A stretch of DNA of 64,000 nt from Thalassococcus_A lentus (GCF_028023555.1 NZ_JAQIOY010000007.1:62001-126000); one strand, 5' to 3'. Positions 49,615-58,709 are shown, counted from the stretch's first letter. Notes: generated from the sequence alone by a model not told the origin. Numbers and translations are program-made.

Positions 49615-50301
49615 TTACTTGACCAGTTCGCGAGCGGTCTTGTCGTTGTCTTGCTTTTCTTCATTTTCGAAGTACTCGCGCACGTTGACCAGCAAATGTT
49701 CGAGGTGATCCTGCAGCGTGATCCGAACGGCATCAGGGTCCCGCGCCTTGAGGCCCTCCACGATCAATCCATGTTGGCGGATCACCCGGTCGCGGCTGCG
49801 TTTACGCCGTGCGGCAAGGTACCGTGCGCGCCACATCCGGGCGAGAATGGCACGGTGGGTTTCCACGAGAACGGCATTGTTGGAGGCTTGCGCAATCGCA
49901 ATGTGAAAATCCATATCCAGTTCAAACAGGTCCACCGGATCAAGCGTTTCGTACTGGCGCGTCATACGTGCGTCCGCTTCGGCAATGCTGTCGATCTGAT
50001 CCGAGGTCGCATTCTGACAAGCCAGATCGGCAGACAGAAGTTCGAGCGCGGAAAGCACTTCGATGTTGTCGGCGATCTGTTTGAAACTCGGCTTGGCTAC
50101 GATCGGACTACGCGCAGGCCGCAGAATCACCAAACCCTCGGTCGCGAGAATGCGAATCGCCTCGCGCATTGGAGTTCGGCTAACGCCTAATTCATTGGCG
50201 TTATCCCGTTCCTTGATACTGTGTCCTGGTTCGAGTTTGCCGCGCAGAATATCCCTGCGCAAACGCGTAGCGATTTGTTGTGGTAGCGTCTCATCCGCCA
50301 T
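49615..50301 (-). CDS. GntR-family regulator with FCD domain
   Basis: The 228-residue protein has an N-terminal GntR winged helix (LPQQIATRLRRDILRGKLEPGHSIKERDNANELGVSRTPMREAIRILATEG) and an alpha-helical FCD effector domain (about 85-220) of the FadR/VanR type, with LDMDFHIAIAQASNN carrying the usual metal-site residues. It is the only regulator in the cluster. Palindromes TGGTATACCA lie 99-163 bp upstream of its start and at the transketolase promoter, so it is likely to repress both units until its ligand appears. The ligand is probably a pathway metabolite. Confidence 0.9.
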   Translation of the reverse strand: MADETLPQQIATRLRRDILRGKLEPGHSIKERDNANELGVSRTPMREAIRILATEGLVILRPARSPIVAKPSFKQIADNIEVLSALELLSADLACQNATSDQIDSIAEADARMTRQYETLDPVDLFELDMDFHIAIAQASNNAVLVETHRAILARMWRARYLAARRKRSRDRVIRQHGLIVEGLKARDPDAVRITLQDHLEHLLVNVREYFENEEKQDNDKTARELVK

Positions 50302-50400
50302 CTGGCAGCCTTTATTCTATATTCTTTTCTATGGCCACGCTCACAAACCGGCACGCCATAAGAAGCAAGCAGATGCCATCCCCTGAGCAACGATTGAATT

Positions 50401-50410
50401 TGGTATACCA
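50401..50410. promoter_or_regulatory. GntR-type operator, regulator-side copy
   Basis: TGGTATACCA, extended to TTTGGTATACCAAA by flanking bases, is in the 234-bp divergent gap between the GntR and TRAP genes, 99 bp upstream of the GntR start. It is the most symmetrical of the three copies. Confidence 0.72.
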
Positions 50411-50454
50411 AAAATCGTTGATTGTCGATACGCCATTCGCTAGCGTCTTGGTGA

Positions 50455-50464
50455 TGGTATACCA
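50455..50464. promoter_or_regulatory. GntR-type operator, TRAP-side copy
   Basis: TGGTATACCA, here extended to ATGGTATACCAT, lies 54 bp downstream of the other copy in the gap (about five helical turns) and 71 bp upstream of the TRAP binding-protein start. The spacing suits cooperative or looping repression. Confidence 0.72.
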
Positions 50465-50535
50465 TCCGTAGCGCGCTCACAGGGTGCGCAAAACAAAAAA
50501 GGTAAGGTCGGCTTCGGCCTTAATGGGAGGAAAAT

Positions 50536-51549
50536 ATGAACTTCAAGTCCATTCTCATGGCAGGTGCGGCAACGGCAATGATGGCCGGTGCTGTGGCAGC
50601 CGATCCGGTCACTCTGCGCATTCAGACGCACTATGCGACCGAGCACCCAACCGGCAAGATGCTGGCTACATGGATTGACGACATCCAGACAATGTCCGGC
50701 GGCGACATCACGATCGAGATGTTCTACTCGTCTTCGGTTGTTGCGACGGTTGAAACCTTCGACGCGGCGATCAACGGCATCATCGACTGCGACGCGACCG
50801 GCGGCGCTTACCAGACCGGTAAGAACCCTGCGTTCCAGTTCGTCGGCGACATCATGGGTGGTTACGACACACCTTGGCAGCAGTACTCGTGGCTGTACTA
50901 CGGTGGCGGCTATGACGCTGCACAGGAACTGTACAACGCACAGAACATGCAGCTGATCGGCTGGGCCATCTACGGTCAGGAAAGCTTTGCTTCCTCGCGC
51001 CCAATCGCGGGACCCGACGACCTGAAAGGCTGGAAATTCCGTTCGCCTCCGGGCATGGAAACAGAGATCTTCGAAAAGCTGGGCGCATCGCCCATCGTGA
51101 TGGATTTCACCGAAATCTTTACCGCGCTTGAAACCGGCATCATCGACGGTGCGGACGCATCCGGTCTGGCCAACAACGTCGGTCTGGGTCTGTATGACAT
51201 CGTTAAGCACGCCAACTACCCTGGCTTCCACTCGATGCCGTCTGACCACCTGGCCTGCAACAAGGACGTCTGGGACGGCCTGACCGAACAGCAGCGTCGC
51301 ATCGTCGAAACTGCGTGGCAGAAACTGTCCTTCCAGATCGCCATGGCGAACGAAAAGGCCAACACAGAAGCCGCAGCAGCTCTGCAGGAACAGGGCGTAA
51401 CGCTCTATGCATGGTCGGATGAAGACCGCAAAGAGTTCCGCGTTGCGGCTCAGGCGGCTTGGGATGACTGGGCAACCCGCAGCCCCGAAGCAGGCGCTCT
51501 TGTGGAAAGCCACAAGACATACCTGCGTCAGCTCGGCCTGATCAAATAA
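50536..51549 (+). CDS. TRAP transporter substrate-binding protein (DctP family)
   Basis: The 337-residue protein has a signal peptide (about 1-21, MNFKSILMAGAATAMMAGAVAA). Its DctP fold includes THYATEHPTGKMLATWIDDIQTMSGGDITIEM, KNPAFQFVGDIMGGYDTPWQQY, GWAIYGQESFASSRPIAGPDDLKGWKFRSPPGMETEIFEKLGASPIV and SMPSDHLACNKDVWDGL. The Arg in KFRSPPG fits the conserved carboxylate-binding residue, so an organic acid ligand is likely. It precedes the small and large permease genes and is separated from them by a strong hairpin. Confidence 0.93.
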   Translation: MNFKSILMAGAATAMMAGAVAADPVTLRIQTHYATEHPTGKMLATWIDDIQTMSGGDITIEMFYSSSVVATVETFDAAINGIIDCDATGGAYQTGKNPAFQFVGDIMGGYDTPWQQYSWLYYGGGYDAAQELYNAQNMQLIGWAIYGQESFASSRPIAGPDDLKGWKFRSPPGMETEIFEKLGASPIVMDFTEIFTALETGIIDGADASGLANNVGLGLYDIVKHANYPGFHSMPSDHLACNKDVWDGLTEQQRRIVETAWQKLSFQIAMANEKANTEAAAALQEQGVTLYAWSDEDRKEFRVAAQAAWDDWATRSPEAGALVESHKTYLRQLGLIK

Positions 51550-51555
51550 GTCAAC

Positions 51556-51582
51556 AGGCGCAGCTGTTAGCCAACTGCGCCT
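51556..51582 (+). terminator. Hairpin after TRAP binding-protein gene, proximal
   Basis: AGGCGCAG (51556-51563) and CTGCGCCT (51575-51582) form an eight-pair stem with an 11-base loop, 7 bp after the stop. With the stronger hairpin that follows it forms an attenuation or mRNA-protection region. Confidence 0.55.
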
Positions 51583-51595
51583 GAACCAACTTTAG

Positions 51596-51623
51596 ATACG
51601 GGCCCGGCTTTCCGGGCCCGTAT
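51596..51623 (+). terminator. Strong hairpin between TRAP binding protein and permease genes
   Basis: ATACGGGCCCGG and CCGGGCCCGTAT form a perfect 12-pair stem with a CTTT loop. There is no following T tract, so it probably stabilises the upstream message and only partly stops read-through. That would fit a high ratio of binding protein to permease. Confidence 0.6.
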
Positions 51624-51683
51624 TGCCCAAAACTCAAAGAACAATGGCTGAAAAAGCCGAGGCCTTATCGGGGGAGGATAGGC

Positions 51684-52490
51684 ATGGATGAGCGCGAAAG
51701 CGTCTGGCTGGGACCGCTAAGAAAACCGGTCAAGCAAATCGCAATCGGCCTGACTGGCATTGTCTTGCTGCTTTACGCCTGGTTGGTGTTTAACCGGGTG
51801 CTTTTCGAAGACTCTCTCGGAATGCATGAAATGATCCGCCCCGAAGGGCGCCCGATCGTTTCCATTATGCTCTTCACACTGGCCGGAGCGATCCTCGCCA
51901 TTTCAATTTACCTTTCGGACACCAGAGAAAGCATCGAAACCGAACCCGCCGGATTCTTTGACATCATGTCTCTGATCTGCTCGCGGATCGCGATGATCAT
52001 GACCGCGTTGATCGTCGTTGTGATGTTCTACGAAGTGGTGTCGCGGTACGTCTTTGCACGGCCCACGCTTTGGGCGAACGAGCTATCGCTGTGGATCGCA
52101 AGTTTTGTATTTTTGTTTGCCGGGCAGTACGCCATGCAACAGCGCAGTCACATCCGGATCTACGTGATCTACGACCTGATGCCCCGCTGGATGCAAAAGA
52201 CATCTGACATCATCTCGCTGCTGCTGATCTGGTTCTTTACCTTTGCCATGGTCTGGGGCGGGTTCGACGACGCCGAGCGCCGTTTCTTGCGGATGGAAAC
52301 CTTTGGCACGGCCTGGGATCCACCTATTCCCGGCATCGTAAAGCCTGCCATCCTGATCATCATTTGCCTTGTCGCGCTTCAGGCCCTGTCAAACCTGATC
52401 TCGGATTGGAACAAGGCACCAGAACATCACGGTCTCGACGACGTTGACGAAGTCGAAATCGAGAACATCCGCAAGACCTTGGAGAAATAG
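51684..52490 (+). CDS. TRAP transporter small permease (DctQ family)
   Basis: The 268-residue protein is a DctQ-type membrane protein. The family usually has four helices in about 160-180 residues, but this one is longer because of an N-terminal extension with two more helices (about 19-41 and 56-78). The conserved four-helix part begins near residue 95 (MSLICSRIAMIMTALIVVVMFYEVVSRYVFARPTLWANELS). ANELSLWIASFVFLFAGQYAMQQRSHIRI is a strong family signature. It pairs with the large permease encoded one base downstream. Confidence 0.9.
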   Translation: MDERESVWLGPLRKPVKQIAIGLTGIVLLLYAWLVFNRVLFEDSLGMHEMIRPEGRPIVSIMLFTLAGAILAISIYLSDTRESIETEPAGFFDIMSLICSRIAMIMTALIVVVMFYEVVSRYVFARPTLWANELSLWIASFVFLFAGQYAMQQRSHIRIYVIYDLMPRWMQKTSDIISLLLIWFFTFAMVWGGFDDAERRFLRMETFGTAWDPPIPGIVKPAILIIICLVALQALSNLISDWNKAPEHHGLDDVDEVEIENIRKTLEK

Positions 52491-52491
52491 C

Positions 52492-54117
52492 ATGGAATTT
52501 CTTGAGCTTTTCTCATGGATCAAGGTCGGCGACATCGGCACGCTCAGCCTCGTCCTGCTGCTGAGCATGTTCGCCCTGTTGGCCATTGGTATGCCGCTTG
52601 GATTTGCATCGGCCTTTTTGGCGGTGCTGGTTCTACTGATGAAATTCGGGCCAGAGTTGCTGTTCCGCGACTTCGGCAAAGGGCCGCTTTCGGTACTTAG
52701 CCAAGCCGTCTACCGACAAATGACGAACTACGTGCTGATTTCGATCCCGTTGTTTATCTTCATGGCCGCCCTGCTCGAACGCTCGGGCATCGCCAAGGAC
52801 ATGTACAACTCGTTGAACGTCTGGCTAAGCCGCGCACGCGGCGGCATCGCTATTGTCACCTCCATCATGGCGGTGATCATGGCTGCCATGTCCGGCATCA
52901 TCGGCGGTGAGGTTGTCTTGCTGGGTCTGATCGCCCTGCCCCAGATGCTGCGATTGGGATACAACCAGAACCTTGCGATCGGCACCATCTGCGCCTCTGG
53001 CTCGCTCGGTACAATGATCCCGCCGTCGATTGTTCTGATCTTCTACGGTCTGGTCACAGAGACATCCATTAAGGCGTTGTTCACAGCGTCGTTCTTGCCC
53101 GGCTTCATGTTGGCGTCTTTCTTTATCGTCTACATCATCGTCCGGACACAGATGAATCCATCGCTTGCGCCGTTGCCCGAGCCGGAACCGGGCGAGCCTG
53201 AAGGCGGTGAAAAATGGATGATGTTCTTTGGGTTCCTGTCGCGGTTCGCCCTTTGGATCATCGGCGTTCTGTTTCTGCGGGCGCTGTTCTTTACGCTGAC
53301 AGGTCAAAACCAGTTGCAAGAGGGCGAAGACCCGATTGCGCTCGGAATGGTCGCAGACCTGCCGTGGATTGCCGGGGCGTTCGTCCTAGCCGGCGTTTGC
53401 ATGCTCATGATTGGTAAAGAACGTACCGCCAAAGGCTGGGAGATGGGCAAAGGCCTGATTGCTCCGGTTGTTGTGATCGGCGTTGTTCTGGGATCCATCT
53501 ACATGGGGATCACCGGGATCACCGAAGCCGCGGGTATGGGCGTTGTGGCCGTGTTCACTATTGGCCTGATCCGCCGGGAAATGACCTTCGAAATCGTTTG
53601 GGACGCCTTGGTGCGCACCCTGAAATCGACCGGTACGATCATCTGGGTCACGATCGGTGCGGCGGCGCTGGCTGCAGCCTACACGCTGGCGGGCGGTCCG
53701 ACCTACGTGGCCAACATGATCCTTGCCGCCGAACTGCCGACCATGTCCATCATCCTCGTGATGATGCTGATCTTCCTGATCATGGGCATGTTCATGGACT
53801 GGGTTGGGATCGTTCTGCTGATCATGCCGGTGTTCCTGCCGATCGTTCTGAAACTGCCAGTTCAGGAAATCGGCGTCTTTGGAGAACTGAACCCCCGCCA
53901 TGTGGCGATTTGGTTTGGTGTGGTCTTCTGTATGAACATGCAGGTCAGTTTCCTGTCGCCACCGTTTGGTCCGGCCGCATTCTACCTGAAATCGGTTGCG
54001 CCACCCCACATCACGCTGACGCAGATTTTCCGCGGGTTCCTGCCCTTCATCTGCCTGCAACTGTTGGCCCTGTCAGTTCTGCTGATCTATCCGCCAATCG
54101 TGACGGTGTTCCTCTAG
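52492..54117 (+). CDS. TRAP transporter large permease (DctM family)
   Basis: The 541-residue protein is a DctM-type membrane carrier with about 12-14 helices. It carries MPLGFASAF near the start, ISIPLFIFMAALLERSGIAKDMY, SASGIIGGEVVLLG-like AAMSGIIGGEVVLLGLIALP, GTICASGSLGTMIPPSIVLIFYG, and a late MDWVGIVLLIMPVFLPIV and MQVSFLSPPFGPAAFYLK. It is longer than typical DctM (about 430 residues) because of an insert around 220-310 with an acidic PEPEPGEPEGGEK loop. It moves substrate into the cell with sodium. Confidence 0.92.
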   Translation: MEFLELFSWIKVGDIGTLSLVLLLSMFALLAIGMPLGFASAFLAVLVLLMKFGPELLFRDFGKGPLSVLSQAVYRQMTNYVLISIPLFIFMAALLERSGIAKDMYNSLNVWLSRARGGIAIVTSIMAVIMAAMSGIIGGEVVLLGLIALPQMLRLGYNQNLAIGTICASGSLGTMIPPSIVLIFYGLVTETSIKALFTASFLPGFMLASFFIVYIIVRTQMNPSLAPLPEPEPGEPEGGEKWMMFFGFLSRFALWIIGVLFLRALFFTLTGQNQLQEGEDPIALGMVADLPWIAGAFVLAGVCMLMIGKERTAKGWEMGKGLIAPVVVIGVVLGSIYMGITGITEAAGMGVVAVFTIGLIRREMTFEIVWDALVRTLKSTGTIIWVTIGAAALAAAYTLAGGPTYVANMILAAELPTMSIILVMMLIFLIMGMFMDWVGIVLLIMPVFLPIVLKLPVQEIGVFGELNPRHVAIWFGVVFCMNMQVSFLSPPFGPAAFYLKSVAPPHITLTQIFRGFLPFICLQLLALSVLLIYPPIVTVFL

Positions 54118-54490
54118 AAGAGACCTGGAACCAAAAGAACCAAGGGGGCGGTTTGATCCGCCCCTTTTTCATTTGTGGCTGTCAATATCCTTCAGCGATC
54201 GCGGCAGTCGCGAAAATGATCGAGACATTGGGTATGGCAATCTCGAGAAACTGGTCGCGCCTGACGAATCGCCAAAAACCAACCTGTCAAGTCATTATTC
54301 TCGATCAACAGATCCTGTTCCGCAGTGTTGCATTGCTTTTTCAATTGGGGCAAAGTCCGCGCATATTAATACGACCATTATGTTTTTTGACGAGTTTTCT
54401 GAGTTTTTTTGAAGCAAAGCATTTTTGAACCGCGTCCTTTTTCGGCGCGGACGGGTGTTTTGAGAACAAATTTATTTGTGGAGTATCCCC
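54118..54490. promoter_or_regulatory. 373-bp gap: terminator, then probable promoter and leader of the RTX gene
   Basis: After the TRAP terminator (54144-54169) the sequence has no convincing gene. It becomes AT-rich from about 54290, with long T runs (54381-54386 and 54404-54410) and TATTAATA-type stretches that suit a promoter. A GC-rich inverted element near 54431-54452 precedes the RTX ribosome site GTGGAGTATCCCC. I see no recognised operator. Confidence 0.5.
54144..54169 (+). terminator. Intrinsic terminator of TRAP operon
   Basis: GGGGCGG (54145-54151) and CCGCCCC (54158-54164) form a seven-pair stem with a six-base loop followed by TTTTT. It begins 27 bp after the DctM stop. Confidence 0.82.
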
Positions 54491-57400
54491 ATGACGACGC
54501 AATGGCTTGCGGAATTTCAGGTTAACACTGGCACGGCTGCAAACGGCAGCCAATCCGATCCCCAAACAATTGGCCTTTCGAATGGCAACATCCTGGTTGC
54601 TTGGGTCGAGACCGGCACATCAGGCATCGGCACTACTGCCGGCAATGACATCATCGGCATCATTTACGATGGCGAAGGCAATATTGTCACCGGCCCAGTG
54701 CGCCTGAACACGAACCGAAACGCCGATGACGAAGACGATTTTGATATCGCGCCAACCAATGATGGCGGATTCATCATGGTCTACATCGATGATGATCTGA
54801 CCACGACAACCCAGCACACCGTGATGTGGGAGCGTTTCGACTCTACCGGAACGGCAATCGACAGTGCTGTCATTATCAACGAAAACGTTGGTGGCGTCGT
54901 GCGCAACCCGCAGGTGGCGGTAAACCTGACCAACAACACCTCGAGCGTGACCTACGAGGACACAACAGGCGGTGACACGCAGATTTTCGGCACAACGGTT
55001 ACTGCTGCCGGTGTCGTCAGCGCGCCATTCGACGCATCGCAAAACGGATCAATCACCAACCAAGGTGACATGGCCGTTTTGACAAACGGCAACTACGTCA
55101 GCGTCTACACCGAACCTGATGGCGATGATGATATCGAATTCCGGATTTACGACTCATCTGGCACGTCAGTCACGAATGTAAATGTAACCGCCTACTCGAC
55201 CAGCGAGGCTCGAAATCCTCAGGTCGCATCACTGGCTGGTGGCGGCTTTGTGGTCGTTTATGAATTCGACAATGGTGCCGGTGGTTTGGACATCCGGTTC
55301 GAGCGCTTTGACAACAATGGTGTTCAGCAAGGCGGTGTTACAAACGTCGCCGCAACCGGTGACGACGAAAACGAGCCCGAGATCGTAGGCTTGCCCGATG
55401 GCGGTTTTGTAATCATCTGGGACAACGATTCCGACCAGACTCTGGAAGCGCGCGCATACAATGCCGATGGCTCTTCACGCGGCGCGACACAAGTTGTCAC
55501 GCCCGATAGTGCCACCACACCGAACATTGGCGTTACCGGCGACGGACGTGTCATTTTCACATGGATGGACTCCGAAGTTTTTGCGTCGATCTGGGATCCG
55601 CGCGAAGCAACTGTCGACGTAAATGACTTTGACAATTCAACTGAAAACTTCGTACGCAGCCTGCTGGCATTCGGCAGCACGACAGAAGGCACGCTGATCG
55701 AAAACACAAGCAGCGCCAACGGCGTGACCATGGAAGGTTTCGGGTTCAACGACACCATTCTGGGCGGCGCAAACGCGCAGACAATCATCGGCGGCGCGGG
55801 TGACGATTCGATCGACGGCGGTTTTTTCGCTTTCTCCAGCGTGGGTGACAGCATCAATGCGGGTTCCGGCAATGACACCGTGATTGGCGCCAACGGCGAC
55901 GACACTGTCAACGGCGGCGGCGGCAACGACTCGATCACCACGAACAATGGCGCTGACTCCATTAACGGCGGAAATGGCGACGATACGATTATCGCGGGCG
56001 ATGGCAACGACTCGATCAATGGCGGTGGCAACACAGACTCCATCCTCGGTGGAGCGGGCAATGACTCCATCTTTGGTGGGATCGGCTCCATTTTCCATGA
56101 CTTTATCGATGGCGGATCCGGCAACGACACCATCACCGGTGCGGACCAGACCTCTGGCGTCGATACGATCCTCGGCGGGGCTGGCGTTGACTCCATTATT
56201 GCAGGTGCTGGTGACGACTCTGTCGATGGCGGGCAGGGCAATGACACGGTTGATTTAGGTACCGGCAATGACACGCTCTACAACGCAAATGGCGAAGGCT
56301 ATGACAGCGTTGACGGCGGAGCCGGAACCGACACGCTGATCATTGATCCACTGCGCATCAATAACATGGAATTCGACATCGGTGCACAGCTCTACGGCAC
56401 GCGTGGTTTCCCAAATCAGACTTTGATCAGTATCGAAGAAATCTTTGCCGGTGGCGGTGACGATTTGTTCACCGGTGACGCAACGGACGGAATCCTGTTC
56501 GATGGTGGCGGCGGCAACGACTCTGCAGATGGCGGAAGCGGTGACGAAAGCCTGATCGGCGGAATTGGAAACGATACCCTGCGCGGCAACAATGGTGCTG
56601 ACACCATCGAAGGCGGCGACGGGCTTGACCACTTGTTTGGCGGCTTTTTGGCGGACTCCATTGACGGCGGCGCCGGCAACGACTCGATCGAAGGCAATTC
56701 CAGCACAGACACCCTGCTGGGTGGTTCCGGAAACGATACGATCTGGGGCAACGGGCCTTCAACGATTTCCGGAAACCCAGACTCGATTGACGGTGGAACC
56801 GGCAATGACTCGATCATTGGCAACGACCAAACGTCCGGCGTCGACACGCTGATTGGTGGCGCCGGCAGTGACACCATCGAAGGGAACGGCGGTGCTGACT
56901 CCATTGATGGCGGCAGCAACAACGACTCCCTGTCTGGTGGCGACGGCAATGACACCATTGAAGGTGGCACAAGCCAGGATACCATCGACGGCGGCGCTGG
57001 CGATGACTCGCTGGACGGTGGTCTGAATGCTGGTTCTAGCGTTGCAGACAGCATCATCGGCGGCACTGGCAATGACTCCATCACGGGTGCCAACCAGGCT
57101 GGTCTTGGCGACACCATCGACGGCGGCGCAGACAACGATACCATCGAATCCAATGGTGGTGACGATTCCGTCGATGGCGGTTCCGGCAATGACTCGATTG
57201 AGGCAGGAAACGGAAACGACACGGTTGACGGCGGCACTGGCAATGACTCGATCACTGGTGGCGGCGGCAACGACACGATCAACGGCGAATCTGGTAGTGA
57301 CTCGATCAACGGCGGGGAAGGCAACGACTTTCTCACCGGCGGTTTGGTCGGAACCGGCGCGGACACGATCAACGGCGGCGAAGGCAACGACACCATCCAG

Positions 57401-58684
57401 TCCAGCGGTGGCGGTGAATACAATGGCAACGGCGGCGACGACGTGATCATTACGGCTACTGGAACACCGGAAAACACTGATGGCGGGGACGGAAACGACA
57501 CGCTCTTCATCACCGGGTTCAGCTATGATTTCAACATGAACACGGGTGCAACGAACTACCTCGAAACCCATGTGAATTTTGAAAACGTGGTTGCTGGCAA
57601 CCTCAGCGACACCATCAGCGGCACCGCCGATGACAACAATCTGCAACTTGGTGAGGGTGACAACTCGGGCTTTGGTCGCGCGGGTAACGACACACTCGTA
57701 TCGGGTGCCGGCAATGATACCCTTCGGGGCGAAGCCGGCGCGGATAGCATCCTCGCGGGTGGTGGCGACGACTCCATCTTGGGTGGTGACGACGCTGACA
57801 CGATTGTTGCAGGCTCGGGTAACGACACTGTGCGTGGCGATGACGGCGATGACTCTGTCACCGGAGACGCTGGTTTGGACATCATCAAAACCGGTGACGG
57901 GAATGACACCGTTGATGCGGGTGCAGATGCCGACAGTATCAACGCCGGATTTGGCAATGACAGCGTGATCGGAGGAACCGGCGACGATACCATCCGTGGC
58001 TTCTTTGACAACGACACGCTGCTCGGCGGCGACGGCAACGATACGATCTTCGGTGGCAGTCAGAACGACTCGATCGAAGGTGGCATTGGTGACGACAACC
58101 TGCGCGGCGAAGGCCAGCTGGACACCATTTTCGGTAACGCTGGCAACGACGTGATCTTTGGCGGAGGCGGCGGTGACTCGATCAGCGGCGGCGACGGCAA
58201 CGACAACATTCGTGGTGAGGAAGGGCCTGACTCGATGACCGGGGGTGCTGGCCTGGATACCATCCGTGGTGGTGTAGCGGCCGACACAATCGAAGGTGGC
58301 GCTGGCAACGACAACCTGCTGGGCGACGACGGCAACGACCAATTGTTCGGTGGCGCCGACGACGACCTTCTGGTTGGCGGCAGCGGCAGCGACACGCTCG
58401 ATGGTGCTGACGGCAACGACACCCTCAGGGGTGGCCCGGATGCTGATACGTTTGTCTTTGGTATCGGCTACGACAATGACACCGTCGAAGCCTTCCAGAA
58501 CAACGTCGATACGTTGGAACTGGACAGCGGACTTTGGGGAGGCGGCCTGACCGCAGCCCAGGTTGTGTCCACCTACGGTTCCAATGTCATCGGCGGCGTC
58601 GAGCTCGATTTCGGTGGCGGTGATGTCGTCTTTATCGAAGGTATGAGCGTCGCAACCATCGAAGACGACATCAGCATCGTTTAA
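54491..58684 (+). CDS. RTX calcium-binding repeat protein with N-terminal propeller-like repeats
   Basis: The 1397-residue acidic protein has two parts. Residues about 1-375 hold seven similar repeats of about 50 residues, each with a G/N-G-G-F-V-V-x-W/Y-type strand (GLSNGNILVAW, NDGGFIMVYID, LTNNTSSVTYED, LTNGNYVSVYTEP, LAGGGFVVVYE, LPDGGFVIIWDN, GDGRVIFTWMD). Residues about 433-1315 hold many RTX nonapeptides of the type GGxGNDSIx, which bind calcium and fold into beta-rolls. Residues about 1320-1397 (DADTFVFGIGYDNDTVEAF to IEDDISIV) form a serralysin-like C-terminal cap with a probable type I secretion signal. There is no N-terminal signal peptide and no catalytic motif. ATG 54491 follows GTGGAG. 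No HlyB/HlyD-type genes are in the window. Confidence 0.9.
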   Translation: MTTQWLAEFQVNTGTAANGSQSDPQTIGLSNGNILVAWVETGTSGIGTTAGNDIIGIIYDGEGNIVTGPVRLNTNRNADDEDDFDIAPTNDGGFIMVYIDDDLTTTTQHTVMWERFDSTGTAIDSAVIINENVGGVVRNPQVAVNLTNNTSSVTYEDTTGGDTQIFGTTVTAAGVVSAPFDASQNGSITNQGDMAVLTNGNYVSVYTEPDGDDDIEFRIYDSSGTSVTNVNVTAYSTSEARNPQVASLAGGGFVVVYEFDNGAGGLDIRFERFDNNGVQQGGVTNVAATGDDENEPEIVGLPDGGFVIIWDNDSDQTLEARAYNADGSSRGATQVVTPDSATTPNIGVTGDGRVIFTWMDSEVFASIWDPREATVDVNDFDNSTENFVRSLLAFGSTTEGTLIENTSSANGVTMEGFGFNDTILGGANAQTIIGGAGDDSIDGGFFAFSSVGDSINAGSGNDTVIGANGDDTVNGGGGNDSITTNNGADSINGGNGDDTIIAGDGNDSINGGGNTDSILGGAGNDSIFGGIGSIFHDFIDGGSGNDTITGADQTSGVDTILGGAGVDSIIAGAGDDSVDGGQGNDTVDLGTGNDTLYNANGEGYDSVDGGAGTDTLIIDPLRINNMEFDIGAQLYGTRGFPNQTLISIEEIFAGGGDDLFTGDATDGILFDGGGGNDSADGGSGDESLIGGIGNDTLRGNNGADTIEGGDGLDHLFGGFLADSIDGGAGNDSIEGNSSTDTLLGGSGNDTIWGNGPSTISGNPDSIDGGTGNDSIIGNDQTSGVDTLIGGAGSDTIEGNGGADSIDGGSNNDSLSGGDGNDTIEGGTSQDTIDGGAGDDSLDGGLNAGSSVADSIIGGTGNDSITGANQAGLGDTIDGGADNDTIESNGGDDSVDGGSGNDSIEAGNGNDTVDGGTGNDSITGGGGNDTINGESGSDSINGGEGNDFLTGGLVGTGADTINGGEGNDTIQSSGGGEYNGNGGDDVIITATGTPENTDGGDGNDTLFITGFSYDFNMNTGATNYLETHVNFENVVAGNLSDTISGTADDNNLQLGEGDNSGFGRAGNDTLVSGAGNDTLRGEAGADSILAGGGDDSILGGDDADTIVAGSGNDTVRGDDGDDSVTGDAGLDIIKTGDGNDTVDAGADADSINAGFGNDSVIGGTGDDTIRGFFDNDTLLGGDGNDTIFGGSQNDSIEGGIGDDNLRGEGQLDTIFGNAGNDVIFGGGGGDSISGGDGNDNIRGEEGPDSMTGGAGLDTIRGGVAADTIEGGAGNDNLLGDDGNDQLFGGADDDLLVGGSGSDTLDGADGNDTLRGGPDADTFVFGIGYDNDTVEAFQNNVDTLELDSGLWGGGLTAAQVVSTYGSNVIGGVELDFGGGDVVFIEGMSVATIEDDISIV
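55790..58440 (+). repeat. RTX nonapeptide-coding repeat tract
   Basis: Within the RTX gene, 27-bp degenerate units encoding GGxGNDSIx recur in several blocks with short spacers. Ile predominates at the hydrophobic position where many RTX proteins have Leu. The repeat is at the protein level: DNA units such as GGCAATGACTCGATC vary at third positions. The tract also creates long open frames on the other strand. Confidence 0.9.
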
Positions 58685-58709
58685 ATTCGATCCTCTTTGA
58701 AAAACACGG

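Noticed and set aside
55790..58440. Regular short repeats considered as a CRISPR or satellite array
   Set aside because: The units keep a reading frame and encode RTX nonapeptides. Spacers are not unique sequences of constant length.
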